Source: Cristatella mucedo (lineage: Eukaryota > Bryozoa > Phylactolaemata > Cristatellidae). From it: a stretch of DNA of 64,000 nt. A model generated the notes under the pieces. It was given only the letters and a program-made list of their open reading frames with translations, ran no database searches and had not been told where the DNA came from. Made by a program: the position numbers and the translations under genes. Positions 49,822-60,480 of this stretch are shown here, one piece after another. Each line of letters begins with the position of its first letter. Positions within the stretch are counted from its first letter, which is position 1. The DNA is taken from assembly GCA_009760855.2 (NCBI GenBank), contig WPIO01000006.1, forward strand, positions 7,198,501-7,262,500, read 5' to 3'.

Positions 49822-49925
49822 TAAGTTTCTTTTTCTAAAGCCTGTATACACTACAAGAATAAGATATATATATATATATATATCTTATTCTTGTAGTGTA
49901 TACAGGCTTTAGAAAAAGAAACTTA
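49822..49925. repeat. Perfect 104-bp palindrome
   Basis: The 52-bp arms are exact complements with no spacer: the left starts TAAGTTTCTTTTTCTAAAGC and the centre is (AT)n. The sequence reads the same on both strands, so identical peptide frames appear on both. It could be a fold-back or MITE-like element, or a product of hairpin-mediated duplication. A second (TA)n run lies at 49931-49954. Confidence 0.98.
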
Positions 49926-49954
49926 TAGAAATATATATATATATATATATATAT

Positions 49955-51936
49955 GAGGAAGCTAATAGGATTGCGATCGCACCAGTGCCAAGGACCATAC
50001 TTCAAACAGACATTGAGCTGGCTTATCAAAGGAAATGCAATCAGACAGGCAAGTTGTATTGGTTATTTCTTTCCCCACGAATAAACGGAGGACCATTAAT
50101 TATACAAGGCTGGCACGTTTGGCTGCAGGCGATTGTTTCCCTACGTGAGCTCTGACCTCGACTATTTGGCCGAACCATCGTATGGCTGCGAGTTTCTGTT
50201 TTTCACCTCCCAGACCATGAGCTAAAATGAACAGCATTAGAGCCAGGCTAATGAGGCCACCGTGGGCTGCCACGTATCTTGCTCTTACTAGTAGAGTGGT
50301 CGCCTAGCGAGGAGGAATTGGGCAGAGTGCATCTGCCTTAGCCTTAAAGCCGCCGAACTCGTCAACGGGTGCGTTGTGGCTGTACGGTGGACTCTTTACC
50401 ACAGTTATCCGTATTGTATTGTTATCACGGCATTCGTTAAACAGAGGCTTCCAAGTGATTGTAGCAGAGGAGCGTCAGAGAAAACAGCAGCAGCTTCATC
50501 CTGCCAACTTCAACGAATAGGGTGAAGGGATAGGAGCAAATAACTTTGTGGAAGGGGGTAGGAGGCAGCCATCGGCTATCCAATTTGAGAGCACATCCGG
50601 TGCTGCCTTGCTTAGTGCTCAAGGCTTCGTTTTAGTCTCTGCCAGCTATCCTATGCGACGATGAAAGGGTTGTGAGGTGGTCAGCTAATGAATTGCTCTC
50701 TGAGGCTTTGCACCAGGGTAGGGTATTCCAAAATGAGCAGGTCGCTAAGATATACCAAGCGAAAGGACTAACGGTATCAAAAAAGTTGATCAAAAGTGGC
50801 CCATTTATGATGACGCACGCCTCGTGTCTATTGGTGCATAAACCTGCTGACGGCTAGCGGATCGAATCCCACCAATATTTCTTGCAGCGGACACGTGGCC
50901 GCGTCATTTCCGGCGGCGAAGAGCTGCTGCTTACTTTCTTGACTATCGTTCCAACTTAGCTGTGTACCTCCCACTTTCTTGGGCGATGCGATATTAGCAG
51001 GCTACGGTATTTACTCGCCAATTGGTCGATCTTACTGGCCAAATACACCGATCGGGTCAGTGCTCGTTGGGAGTTGCTCAAGAATCAGTCACTCCCGGAC
51101 AACGTTGGTGGCTACTCCAGTCACTTTCACGGAGAAAGGTGGGTTGCAGCAGCAGCCGCGCTCGAGGGGTGCCCTGTTAGCCATTTAACTAACCAAGCCA
51201 CGATAAGACGTAGTAGTACCTACAGGTTGCCAATGACCTCAAGCGACATGTGAACGCATCGTTTGGTTGTACTGTTTATCAGACGTGGCCACATAGGCGA
51301 CATAGAGCTAGACACTTGTGAATTATCCCAAGCCCAGCCGGGATTACTTTCGGACTTGTTGATGCTCCGGTAGCCCAGTTTATAACTGGCACCGTTATTT
51401 CCCATCCGGTTTCTTAAGCAGATTTACGGTGAACGTCGCAAGATCGTCACTCGTGCTCTAGCGATCGTCTTTAAAGGGCGTAGCAATTCCGAAAGCTCTT
51501 TCCGGGTCTTGTAAGGCTGTCCATTCTAAGCGCTATCGGCAGGGCATGGGGTAAATGTAAAGATGAAGGTGCTCCCTGTCCCCTCGAGTCGAGCTGAAGG
51601 AGTCGTGTCTCGCGCCCAGGCAGCCCCTTTGTCGCCCCTTCTTCGTCTTCCTATAATTGGCTACCTCAAGAGGCAAGCTCCAGAATCGGCGACCTCCCGA
51701 TGCTTATTTAATTCTTACTGCACCGACGGCACCATCAGGTTTATGTAAAGCCGATACGTTGTCCGAAATTCCGTTATCTCAAGAATTATTTTTTTTCATC
51801 TGTTGGAACCGTAGACTAGCGCAAGCAAAGATTCTAGAAGTATCCGAATAAAAGAAATAAAATACAGGGAGCTTGATTATTTTAAACAGTGACAAGTGCT
51901 CAAAAGCGTCGCAGGGTTCGAAAGGTGCATCTAACC
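49955..51936. other. No recognised gene
   Basis: Nothing could be identified. GCTAGCGGATCGAATCCCACC near 50850 resembles a tRNA B-box, but no full tRNA fold or SINE body surrounds it. Confidence 0.4.
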
Positions 51937-52123
51937 CAGCGGTTCTCAACCTGCTGGTCGCGACCTCTTTGAGGGTCGAACGACCCATTCACTGGGGTCG
52001 CCTAAGGCCATCGGCAAGCACGCATTTCTACATTTTGCACAAAGTAACTTTATGGTCGGGGATCGCCACAACATGATGAACTGTATTAAAGGGTCACGGC
52101 ATTAGGAAGACTAAGAACCACTG
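51937..52123. mobile_element. SPIN-like non-autonomous hAT transposon
   Basis: The termini are CAGCGGTTCTCAACC at the left and an imperfect complement (CTAAGAACCACTG) at the right. The interior has CGACC-CTTTGAGGGTCGAACG, GGGGTCGCCTAAG, a GGTCGGGGATCGCCACAACA-like stretch and TATTAAAGGGTC near the right end. To my knowledge this is the characteristic order of the non-autonomous SPIN (hAT) elements of tetrapods and a few invertebrates. It is 187 bp with no coding capacity. The expected 8-bp target duplication is degraded (ATCTAACC at the left; ATCATCTA at the right). Confidence 0.82.
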
Positions 52124-53065
52124 ATCATCTAAGATTCTAACCCATACCTGACACCTTGGATTCTAACGAATAAACTTTGTACCTGCTCGCAGCTTCCAGC
52201 ATCAAAGAAATTAAGAACGACATGCACAGCAAAGAACGGATGGTGAAAACTTCAAACCTACCCGTCTGAAAGCAACATTTACAGCTGTAAACCATAACTG
52301 GGTAAGACCTAAGCCGTTAGCCGTACCGCAAGGTTTGCTTATTGAAGCTTCGCTCTCGTTTATCTCTGCGCCTACTCTCCGACACCAGCAGCGTTAATGT
52401 GTTGCTACATCGAGGCCAATTTTGCACTTTCCTTAGTTTCGTCTTGTGCGTCTCTCTCTCGTAATTCTCGCACTTACTGGCCCTCTGTAAACATAACAAA
52501 TTATGTAAAACGTTTGGCTCACCTTCAAACCGCGACTTCGTCTTGCTGCGTGCTGCTTGGCAGAGGCCCCGTCGGTTGGGTTGGGGCAGTTTTGGAGACG
52601 ATTACTTCGCGAAACGGCGTGGCAGATGTTAAAAGCCGCTGCCACCACCTGAATACAAGTCGTATAGATTCGCTTACACGAAGTGACTTGCCGCGGTGCT
52701 CCGTAGAAGTCAGAGTGAGAGAGCGTCTTCGTAGCAATTGTCTTGGCCTCAAGGCTCCAATAAAGCGTTAGCCGCAGCAGCTGTTGGACATTAAAAACCG
52801 GCGAACCAGATTTTGCGCCTATCTGCCACGCATGACCTGACAGTAGGGCTGCTTGCTTCCTGGAGCGCGGCTTGTACGTGCTTTTGCAACTGGAATTCTC
52901 GTTGGCCTTGGAGACGCAGGACGGAGGGGTGTAGCGACGACTGAAAGCAGCCCCTGCACATTGGGCCATTTCATCTAACGGCCGGCCAAACTCAATTCAA
53001 TAAAATAATTATAATAATAGAATGTATACTAGATCTTTTTTGTATGTCTCCGCTGGTGAACCAGA
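52124..53065. other. No recognised gene
   Basis: A minus-strand frame at 52433-52969 (178 codons) has no recognisable domain. It overlaps other frames of similar quality and is not called. Confidence 0.4.
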
Positions 53066-53103
53066 TCTCTCACAGGGTGCTTTAAATCGCCCTGTGAGAG
53101 AAG
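53066..53103. repeat. Short hairpin
   Basis: ATCTCTCACAGGG and its complement CCCTGTGAGAGA flank a loop of about 12 nt. Confidence 0.85.
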
Positions 53104-53164
53104 CAATAGCGAAAGATTACGTATAAAACGATAGGGGATGAGGCTTTTTTGTTCAGCATGCAAA

Positions 53165-53232
53165 AGCATCCATGGCCGTTAAGGCTCTTCTGTCGCTATG
53201 CAAACGAGACTGCTGAATCAGCTAATCCACAA
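53165..53232 (+). mobile_element. SINE-2 3' fragment
   Basis: Only the tail part (GCTCTTCTGTCGCTATGC, ACTGCTGAATCAGCTAA) is present. The tRNA-like head is missing. Confidence 0.75.
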
Positions 53233-53383
53233 CTTATAGAAATTCGGGGCCATCGGTCAGATGAAAACCCTGATTAACAATATTCAGTGACTCGCGAACG
53301 CGTTAGCAGAGACAGCGCACACGGTAACACAAAAGAGAAGTTGCACTGGAGTGCATAGCAAAAGCTATGCGGTAAAAAATAAA

Positions 53384-53552
53384 TACTAGCTGATTTAAGA
53401 GCCTCTTTTGCTATAGCGACAGAAAAGCCGTTGCGGCTACCACCACCACTTGCAGCGGCGATTAAGGATCGCCACCCGCAGAATTTGATCCTACGGACCT
53501 CGGGCCGAGGTCGTGAAAAACAACCGCCTGACCTAGTGCGCCATGAACTGCA
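53384..53552 (-). mobile_element. SINE-2 copy, reverse strand
   Basis: Tail at the left (AGCTGATTTAAGAGCCTC) and tRNA-like head at the right (GAGGTCGTGAAAAACAACCGCC). The B-box region is mutated. Confidence 0.85.
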
Positions 53553-53617
53553 ACCTCATTACGGAGACTAATTAATCGCAAAAGTGCTTTCCGAAATCGT
53601 GCCGCTTTCCAGCTGCG

Positions 53618-53690
53618 CAAAGTGCCGAAAAAGAGCTTTAGTTCACCTAGGACGCTGTAAAAAGTATTGCGTTACATTGTTATCGTTAAT
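53618..53690 (+). mobile_element. LINE-A 3' terminal fragment, diverged
   Basis: AAGTGCCGAAAAAGAGCTTT, then TTCACCTAGGACGCTGT: a weak match to the LINE-A terminal box without a clear microsatellite. Confidence 0.5.
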
Positions 53691-53997
53691 TAGCTAAATC
53701 CAAGAGCGGCCAGAAAATTTCCGCGCGGAAAAAGCTACGACCAAAAGGACAGCTGGTGGCGCTTGAGATTATTCTTCCGACGCGACAATGCCATCTTCGG
53801 CGGAGAATGACATCGCCTCCGCCAACTATCGTGCAAATAAACGAGCCGCTGCGCTCTCAGAAAAAGAGCGGCCCGCCGCGATCTCTCTGCGATAGCGGAC
53901 ACGAGGACTGCAGCCATTGTCGGTGACGTAGGAGCGCAAAGCAATACGATAGCTGGCTCTCGCGCGCGCCGCACACTACGCAGCGGCGGCGGCGGCC

Positions 53998-54335
53998 ATG
54001 AGCAGCGAGAGGGCCGCGCGACCGTCGGTCGACGATCTGTTCAGGGAGATCGTCGCCAAAAGCTGGATTCCGGTGAGCGCCGCTGCTTCCATGGACGCTC
54101 GGGCCAGCGTCTTCGAATCGCAGGAGAGCGAGCTGAAAGCAGCGAGGCGAGGCGCGCCGGGCGCGGCGATCTCCGACGAGACTAGCGACGCCGCCGCCGC
54201 ACCGCCGCCGCCGGATAAGGCCGTTCTGAGATCGCTCGACCAGGCATGGCTCTCGGAGTCTATGCGGCAGGTGCTGCTCGATCGATTCGACGTGCATCTG
54301 CGAGGACTGCGGTTGCTATTCAAGATGCCCAGTAG
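53998..54335 (+). CDS. Unidentified GC-rich gene, candidate exon 1
   Basis: The ATG at 53998 has a good context (GCGGCCATGA) after a GCG run. The frame encodes about 112 residues: SVDDLFREIVAKSWIPV, an Ala/Pro-rich linker, then LDQAWLSESMRQVLLDRF and HLRGLRLLFKMP, which look like amphipathic helices. I do not recognise a family. The end is uncertain: AGTAG|GTGGCG (GT 54336-54337, phase 2) or an earlier CAG|GTGCTG (GT 54271-54272, phase 0) could be the donor. A block of about five TTTTTGCAAG repeats (54376-54440) and a CGCAG acceptor ending at 54449 follow, suggesting a short intron before the next exon. Confidence 0.45.
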
Positions 54336-54449
54336 GTGGCGTTCGCGACCCGTTGCACGCGACCAGAAGCGCTTGCTTTTTGCAAGTCTTTTTGCAAGTC
54401 TTTCAAGTTTTTGCAAGTCAAGTTTTTGCAAGCTTGTTTTTGGTCGCAG

Positions 54450-56558
54450 CCGACTCGCGGCCCCCCTCCCGCCTTAACAACCATAACGGGTCGCGCGCTG
54501 CGTTTTTGCCCCGATTTTCAAGGAAACGCCGCCGCCGCCGCGGCGGTCGCAACTCGGCGGACATCAGATGCCGTCGGCGCCATCGACGACCCGCGGCGCG
54601 ACGTCGACGCTGACGGTGGCGGCAGCGGTGGCCGTCAGCAGCAGCAGCAGCAGGGCCAGCCGAGTCTCGCCGACGTCTCCGCTACCGGCGCTGGCGCACT
54701 GGCTGCGGCAAGGGCGTCGACGGCGGCGACTGAGGCAACTGTGGCGCTGGCGACTCTGGCGTTGGCGACGCCGTCTCGGAGCCGCTGGCTCATCGGCGGC
54801 GATCGAGCGGCGGCGACGGCCGGTGTGGCCGCGGCGGCGGACCAGCGCCAAGGCGGCGCCAGCGCGTTCGAAACGCTGGCCGGTAGCTCGCCGCTCGGCG
54901 AGCTCGATCGTCTGGTGCAGACGATGGGCCGCCGCCGCGGCGCCGTCGCCGCCGCGCTAGCAGCCAGCGTGCCGTCGGGCGCCGGCGAGGTCGACCGTGC
55001 TGCAGGAGCCGGCGACAGCCGACACGCCGCGCCGGCTTCGGCTCGTGGCGACGAAGCCTCTTTTGCCGAACGTCTGCAACGGCTGCTTCCCGCACCGCTG
55101 ACGCCATTGACGTCGTCGGCGCCGGCGTCGTCCCAGCGACGCGACGCCGAGCGCGGCCCCCACACTGGCAGCGGAAGAGACGTCGCTAGTGGCGCCGCCG
55201 CAGCCGCCGAGCGACGCGACGGCGCGTCGGAGATGACCGAGGTGGCGACCTTGCACCGGCCGGCCTTGCCGTCGCGGCGAGCTGCAGCCGAGCGCCGAGC
55301 TGCAGCCGGACAGCAGTCGCCCGACCGTCTAATCGTCGCCGCTTTGTGGACTCTGCCTGTATTGCGCGCGCGCGCTGCCTGCTTGCAGGAGCTGACTCAT
55401 ATGCTGCGCGACGTGCTCGCAGACGGCCAGGCCACCCGAGCGAAAGAGACTGCCGCCGCCGCCGCCGCCGCCGCCGCCAGTGCAGGTGCGACGCGCGGCA
55501 GTGCCGCATCGCCGCCGGAAGAGCGGCGTTCGGCGGCGGTCGCACTCGCTGGCCGCGAGGTGGCGCCGCTGGCGAGCGGCGTGGCGAATCGGGCGGCGTG
55601 GCGAGGATCGTCGCCCGAGTCCCGCGAGACGGCGGAGGCGGAAGGCAGAACTGGCAGTGCGCAGGATGCGCAGCGAGACTGCGGCCGCGGCAGGACTTCA
55701 TCGCTCGACGACGCGCTGCGGCCGCTGGCCTCGCTGGCGCAGCGGCGCGCCGTCTCGCCGGCTCGCTGTCTCGCCGCCGCCGTCGTCGTCGTTGGCCAAC
55801 GAGCCGCGACGATCGCGCAGCACGAGCTGCGTCGAGCGTCGGCGCTTTCGCTCTCGGTCGCCCCGGCGCGCTCCGACCGCTCGGATCCGGGGTGCGAAGC
55901 AGTCCTGGACGCACCGACTCTGGCGCGATCGGAAGCGATCGCCGCCAGCCCCGCCGACTTTTACTGCGCACTCGCCCGCCGCGCGGACTGGCGCTGCGCG
56001 GCGGCGGCGACCGCCGTCGATGACGGAACAACGCCCGCGGCGAAAGGCGCCAACCGGTCGGCCGACGGGGCGCCGACGGCGGCGCCGGCCGCATCGGATC
56101 GCCAGCCGCGTGCCGGCTGCGACGACTGCGGCGGCAGCGGCGGCGCGCCGTGCGAGCGCCGCGATGCCGCCGCAAGCGGCGCTCCAGCGTCGGCGGCCGA
56201 AAAGGAGGAAGCAGGCGGAGACGAGGACGAGGACGAGGAGGACGAGGAGGACGAGGAGGAGAGCGTGCAGCGGCAGCCGCCGAAAGCGAGACGCGTCTTG
56301 CGTGGACTGTTTTCGCGCCGGAAGTGCCACGAGCGCCGCTACCTGAGGCGCTCCAGACCGGCGGGCCCGGCTGGTCCCGGCGCCGAGAGCAGCGAAAGCT
56401 TCGGCGGCGGCGGCGGAGCGCTGAGAGCGGCGCGCGAGGCGCTCAGCGTCGTGCACCGCTGCAGGCTGCAGCTCGAGCGCATGAAGGCGCTGATGAATCC
56501 TCTCTACGAGCTCGAGCACCGCGACGACGACGACGACGCCGCCGCCAGATTACTTTGA
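54450..56558 (+). CDS. Unidentified alanine-rich low-complexity protein, main exon
   Basis: About 700 codons without a stop in one frame. Support for coding: variable third positions, a Gln run (RQQQQQQG), Ala runs, an acidic run (DEDEDEEDEEDEEE near 56220-56260) that other frames read as long Arg runs, and a plausible helical end (LERMKALMNPLYELEH, then five Asp). There are isolated well-formed blocks such as LQELTHMLRDVLADG and SPADFYCALARRADW. No domain recognised; it could be a nuclear scaffold or regulatory protein, but that is a guess. The donor at 54270 with the acceptor at 54449 would join in phase. TGA at 56556-56558 may not be the true end (see the next feature). High GC means several other frames are also long, so confidence is moderate. 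Confidence 0.45.
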   Translation, partial: PTRGPPPALTTITGRALRFCPDFQGNAAAAAAVATRRTSDAVGAIDDPRRDVDADGGGSGGRQQQQQQGQPSLADVSATGAGALAAARASTAATEATVALATLALATPSRSRWLIGGDRAAATAGVAAAADQRQGGASAFETLAGSSPLGELDRLVQTMGRRRGAVAAALAASVPSGAGEVDRAAGAGDSRHAAPASARGDEASFAERLQRLLPAPLTPLTSSAPASSQRRDAERGPHTGSGRDVASGAAAAAERRDGASEMTEVATLHRPALPSRRAAAERRAAAGQQSPDRLIVAALWTLPVLRARAACLQELTHMLRDVLADGQATRAKETAAAAAAAAASAGATRGSAASPPEERRSAAVALAGREVAPLASGVANRAAWRGSSPESRETAEAEGRTGSAQDAQRDCGRGRTSSLDDALRPLASLAQRRAVSPARCLAAAVVVVGQRAATIAQHELRRASALSLSVAPARSDRSDPGCEAVLDAPTLARSEAIAASPADFYCALARRADWRCAAAATAVDDGTTPAAKGANRSADGAPTAAPAASDRQPRAGCDDCGGSGGAPCERRDAAASGAPASAAEKEEAGGDEDEDEEDEEDEEESVQRQPPKARRVLRGLFSRRKCHERRYLRRSRPAGPAGPGAESSESFGGGGGALRAAREALSVVHRCRLQLERMKALMNPLYELEHRDDDDDAAARLL

Positions 56559-56976
56559 GAGCGCGGGCGCGCCGCCGATCAATTGGCTCGATTTTTTGGT
56601 GCGGTTCGCGAGTTCCGCGCAGCAGCGCAAGCGGCGCCTTCAACGAGCAGGTGCCGCGGGCGCCCGCGGCGACGCCGCGGCTCGAGGAAGTCTAGCGGGC
56701 AAGCGGCGGCGATTGGAAATAGAGGAGCGTTTCTCGCGCCTACGAGAGGAGGACGTGAGCGCCGTTGCGAGCGCGCGCGGAGCCCTCCTCCGGAAATGGA
56801 AAGCCTTTCCCGCAAACCCAGCGCTGACGCGGCAGGAGCTAGATCTCGCTGCCGCGCTACCGTGCTGGCGCAAGCGGTGCTCTGCGGAACTAGTGCTCGT
56901 GGCGGCGCTCATCAGCGTAAATGTCCGAAACGAGACGGTAGAGCCAGTGCCTCGAAGCGTGGCACACGAGTCATGA
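56494..56976 (+). CDS. Probable C-terminal continuation in a shifted frame
   Basis: The frame one base later than the main exon is open from 56494 to TGA at 56974-56976. It reads DYFESAGAPPINWLDFL, an Arg/Ala-rich linker, LEIEERFSRLREEDVSAV, LLRKWKAFPANPALTRQE and LDLAAALPCWRKRC, with good protein-like composition. It overlaps the end of the main frame inside a GAC/GCC microsatellite (about 56522-56547). A one-base indel there, real or a sequencing error, would join the two. Alternatively the two frames are separate exons. I cannot decide between these. Confidence 0.4.
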
Positions 56977-57110
56977 ATTCTACCTCGATAAACGCAGGTA
57001 TTCTGACGGTAGCAGAGTACGGAAGACATAAAGAGCATGAATTAATTGTAAAAAAAAAGTCCATATCCTTGGCGAGGAGCCGTCTATTGATTAGCCACCG
57101 TCGAGAGGCC

Positions 57111-57277
57111 GTGATGGCACACTAGGTAAGGCGGTTGCTTTCACGACCTCGGTCCCGAGGTCGTGGGTTCGATTCCTGCGGTGGGCGATTCTTTATCGCC
57201 ACTGCAAGCGGTGGTGATAGCCGTAAAAGCTCTTCTGTCGCTATACAAAAAGAGGCTGTTTAATCAGCTAGGATTTA
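57111..57277 (+). mobile_element. SINE-2, best-preserved copy
   Basis: The A-box-like TGGCACACTAGGTAAGGCGG and B-box GTGGGTTCGATTCC are spaced as in a tRNA gene. The body has a small hairpin (GCAAGCGGTGG) and the tail is GCTCTTCTGTCGCTATAC, AAAGAGGCTGTTTAATCAGC. It is followed by a T-rich end. Confidence 0.9.
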
Positions 57278-58249
57278 TTTATTTTTATTTATCCAAACTG
57301 TACAAGCCGCAGCGTGCAACTCGCTGTCTCGAAGACGAGACCAGATTCTCGCTGACCAGCTGTTCGAGTGCAACGCACAACTTAAGGCTTCTATAAGTGG
57401 TAATATACGAACTGCTAATACACTCTTGGCTGTAATAACGTCGACGACAAAGCGCTCTAAAATTACCCCGACCCCGCCGATAGATTAAGACTGTCTACGG
57501 ACGTTGGAATAAAAACAATATTGCCTTGCCAATTGTGGTACGTGGCTAAGTGGCTACCTCGTTGGTTTCTCAAGCAAATGGCTATCGAGAACTTTCGTTC
57601 ACATTCTTCGTAGATATCGTTTTAACCATTGGTCACTTGTCTGCTTCGCCGACTGCCGTCACAGCGAGGCTTCATCGTGTCTGCTTCAGCCCTGAAATTT
57701 TTAAAAGTGCTGGTAATCTGGCTGGAGACAGGTGAATGCCATAAGCTTCGGCCCTGTCACGGTAGATACATGAAAAGATCTCAAAACTAAATCGCGATTA
57801 GAGGACACAATGCAAAGACGAGAAAATCTCCATACAAAGTTGCACAAGTAATTACGACTGGAATTGTCGTGCTTATTTCTGCTTTCGTCGCACCAATCCA
57901 ATGTTGTTGGCCTTGCAATGAAATTTACAGCCTTATTTTTGTTATTTTTATATTCTTGTTATTTTTGCTTCTTATTTTTGGGAGCATCCAGCACATTTCT
58001 TCGGTGTAGTATTTTCCAAGTGCAGTGAATACGTGTACTTTTGAGGATCCTATTCATTATATTATATTATATGTATTATATATTACACACATATATATAT
58101 ATTATATATTATTCACCGATATCATCAAGTGCGGACAAATTAAATTCAGGACTGTGGCCTAAAATGTCAAAGGCAAAGATGGACGCTTCCTTATTGTTCC
58201 TCGTGCCTTCTGTCGACGCTGAGGTACCAGTGTTGATATGACCGTGGCT

Positions 58250-58293
<44 letters not shown>

Positions 58294-59654
58294 GGCAGTT
58301 CTAGTGGGAGTCTCGCGGAGACACCGCGCGCGAACGTGCGCGGTAAACGAGACTCTTCTTTATTCCTCTCAACGGGTACTTATATGAGAGCTCGATCAAT
58401 CGCAGCAGACGACGCGAAATATAGCATGCATTCGTGGCCTGACGCTGCGCCGCTTCGACGTATAAGCCATTGGCCACAGGCGAGGCATGTGCATTAGTGT
58501 CGGGCGCTTTGCCAATTACAATAGAAGTCGCAGGCGCACACAACACCAGATACCTGCACGTTACCGGCAGCCATTTCTGCGCAAATTTCATCCAACTGAG
58601 AATCCACATCAGCCTGCACCTGTACTAAACTGTTCACCTTATCGCTCTTGAGATCTTCAGTGCGAGTAATTAGTTTACTTCTGATGCTGGCATTAGCATA
58701 GTTATGCTCCAGAGTTTTGGAAGTTTCTGCATCACTCTCAGCAGATTACTGGGTAGACCTTGGTTTAACTCTGAATACTACTAGCCTTTCTTCAGATATG
58801 GAAAAACTCTGCCGTAGAGGTTAAATATAATCTTATGAGAAGTACGTTTAAATGCTGCTTGACGCTCCTCAGTTGCGAGTTTGGCCTGTTGGTTTTATTT
58901 TGAATTATCTATTCGACATTTTCACACGTTCTATACAGTACTGTTTCGCGATCTACCCATAAAATAAGCTAGATTAGTTATTTAGTCCGCCCGTCTCCAT
59001 CGCTGAAGTCGCGTCTACATTGAGTTGTTTGTGTTATTTTTACAGTGCTACTACGACAATACAGCAATGAGTGCCAAATAAGGGGAGCTAATTTTCTCAT
59101 TTGCATTCGTGTGTAGCTGCAAAGTGCAAATACAGTTTAAATTGAACATATTGAAATGCTAAAAGTTCGCCGGACTTGAATCTTAAAAGGGTTTTTATAG
59201 AAGTGTCCATGGCATTTCATCAGCTTAGTAGGCTCTACGTGCTAGGAATCCCTTTACTGCCGCACGAAACTGACGACTGGCGCTTCCAGCACTTTCCAGC
59301 ACTTACCAAATTCCGCTTAGACTTTAGCTGAGTTGGCATTTCGGAAAGCTGCCAGGGTGACTGCTCGACAGATCGGAAGCTGCCCATGCACTTGGTATGC
59401 GATGGACATGCATAAATAGAATCTGACCGTAATTCTTCGCTTGAGAATTGTCATGTAGCTAATATATAAATATGTACAATATAAATTATACCTATATATA
59501 TATATAGTTATATAAATTTACTAGATACATATTATTAAATATATAAATGTATGGATGGGTAGCACGTCTACTCAACAGGCACACGTAACTAAAAGCTGAT
59601 TCACTACCCGGCGCTGATTAATAAGAATAAGCCTGGCAGTCGGTAAGTTAAATA
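57278..59654. other. No recognised gene; AT-rich and GGC low-complexity patches
   Basis: AT-rich patches at 58055-58115 and 59460-59545. A (GGC)n run at 58247-58296 is annotated separately. Small frames lack support. Confidence 0.4.
58247..58296. repeat. (GGC)n trinucleotide run
   Basis: About 15 GGC/GCG units with one GGT interruption, isolated in AT-rich surroundings. Confidence 0.97.
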
Positions 59655-59725
59655 AATTAATACCGGCTGATTTAACAGCCTCTTAGCATAGCGGCAGGAG
59701 AGCCCCTAAGGATATTACCATCGGC
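59655..59725 (-). mobile_element. SINE-2 3' fragment, reverse strand
   Basis: GGCTGATTTAACAGCCTC then ATAGCGGCAGGAGAG: the tail half only. Confidence 0.75.
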
Positions 59726-59729
59726 TTTA

Positions 59730-60130
59730 TATGTAATAATAACAATGATAATAGTAATACATTTGATATAGAGCCCTCAGAGAACTCAATGTATTTCTAG
59801 GCAAGTCGGAAATGCGCTCCAGGATTCAGGAGCACATAAACTTAAGGCACGGTCTCTAAAGGATTTGAGGTTCGGACGAGGTATACGTAAACGCTTAGAT
59901 TCCGAAAAGTGAGTGTTGCTACGCTTAGCCCGGTGTGGCAGTAGATATGACAGGTAAGCTGGAGCCAAAGAATGAAGGGACCTAAAAGTAAGTGACAAAA
60001 CCTTGAAGTCGATGCGTTGCTTGAGTGGTGGCACGTGCAGATCGGTGAGAAGCGCTCTGATGCCGCAACTGCGACGCTCATGACAGACGACCCTGGCTGT
60101 AGAGTTTTGCAACAGCTGTACTCTGATTCT
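59730..60130 (-). mobile_element. LINE-A 3' part, reverse strand
   Basis: An AAT-type end, terminal box, then ORF C-terminal sequence on the minus strand (remnant frame 59786-60112 with LTDLH, QRIDFKVLSLTFRSLHSLAPAYL-type content). The 3' UTR between tail and ORF is deleted. Confidence 0.85.
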
Positions 60131-60149
60131 TGTAATTTATCGTCGCCTC

Positions 60150-60480
60150 TAACTAACGTCAAATCCTTTGAAGACCGTGGCTGCATATTGTATTTTCTCA
60201 GATTCTGTCGCTGACTCCCAAAAATCATCGCGGCATCCCCATCTAGGCGACATATAAAACGAAGCTACGCACAACCTGATTTCCAGGAGCCTACTGGCTC
60301 CGTCCGGCCGTGCACATCGTCCTTAGTGTGTTCATGTGAGAGCCGACATTTCTGGTTGCTCATACCGAGGTATCAGTATAGGAATGATTTCCTGTGCTTC
60401 CTGTGCAACAAACTTAAAGCACCTAGAAAGAGATTGAGTTCTCTTATGGGGCTTTATCAATTGTATTATTATTATTATTC
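60150..60480 (+). mobile_element. LINE-A 3' end copy
   Basis: Begins in the ORF end (CAAATCCTTTGAAGACCGTGG) and runs to the terminal box (AAAGCACCTAGAAAGAGATTG) and (ATT)n. Head-to-head with the preceding reverse copy. Confidence 0.8.

Noticed and set aside
49625-50029. Open frames on both strands sharing the same C-terminal peptide
   Set aside because: The shared peptide is a direct result of the perfect palindrome at 49822-49925.
52433-52969. Minus-strand 178-codon frame
   Set aside because: No domain, overlaps similar-sized frames, ordinary composition.
55186-56519. Arg/Ala-rich long open frames in the other frames and strand of the alanine-rich gene
   Set aside because: GC-rich DNA has few stops. 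These frames read the acidic run as Arg or Leu/Val runs and have implausible composition.
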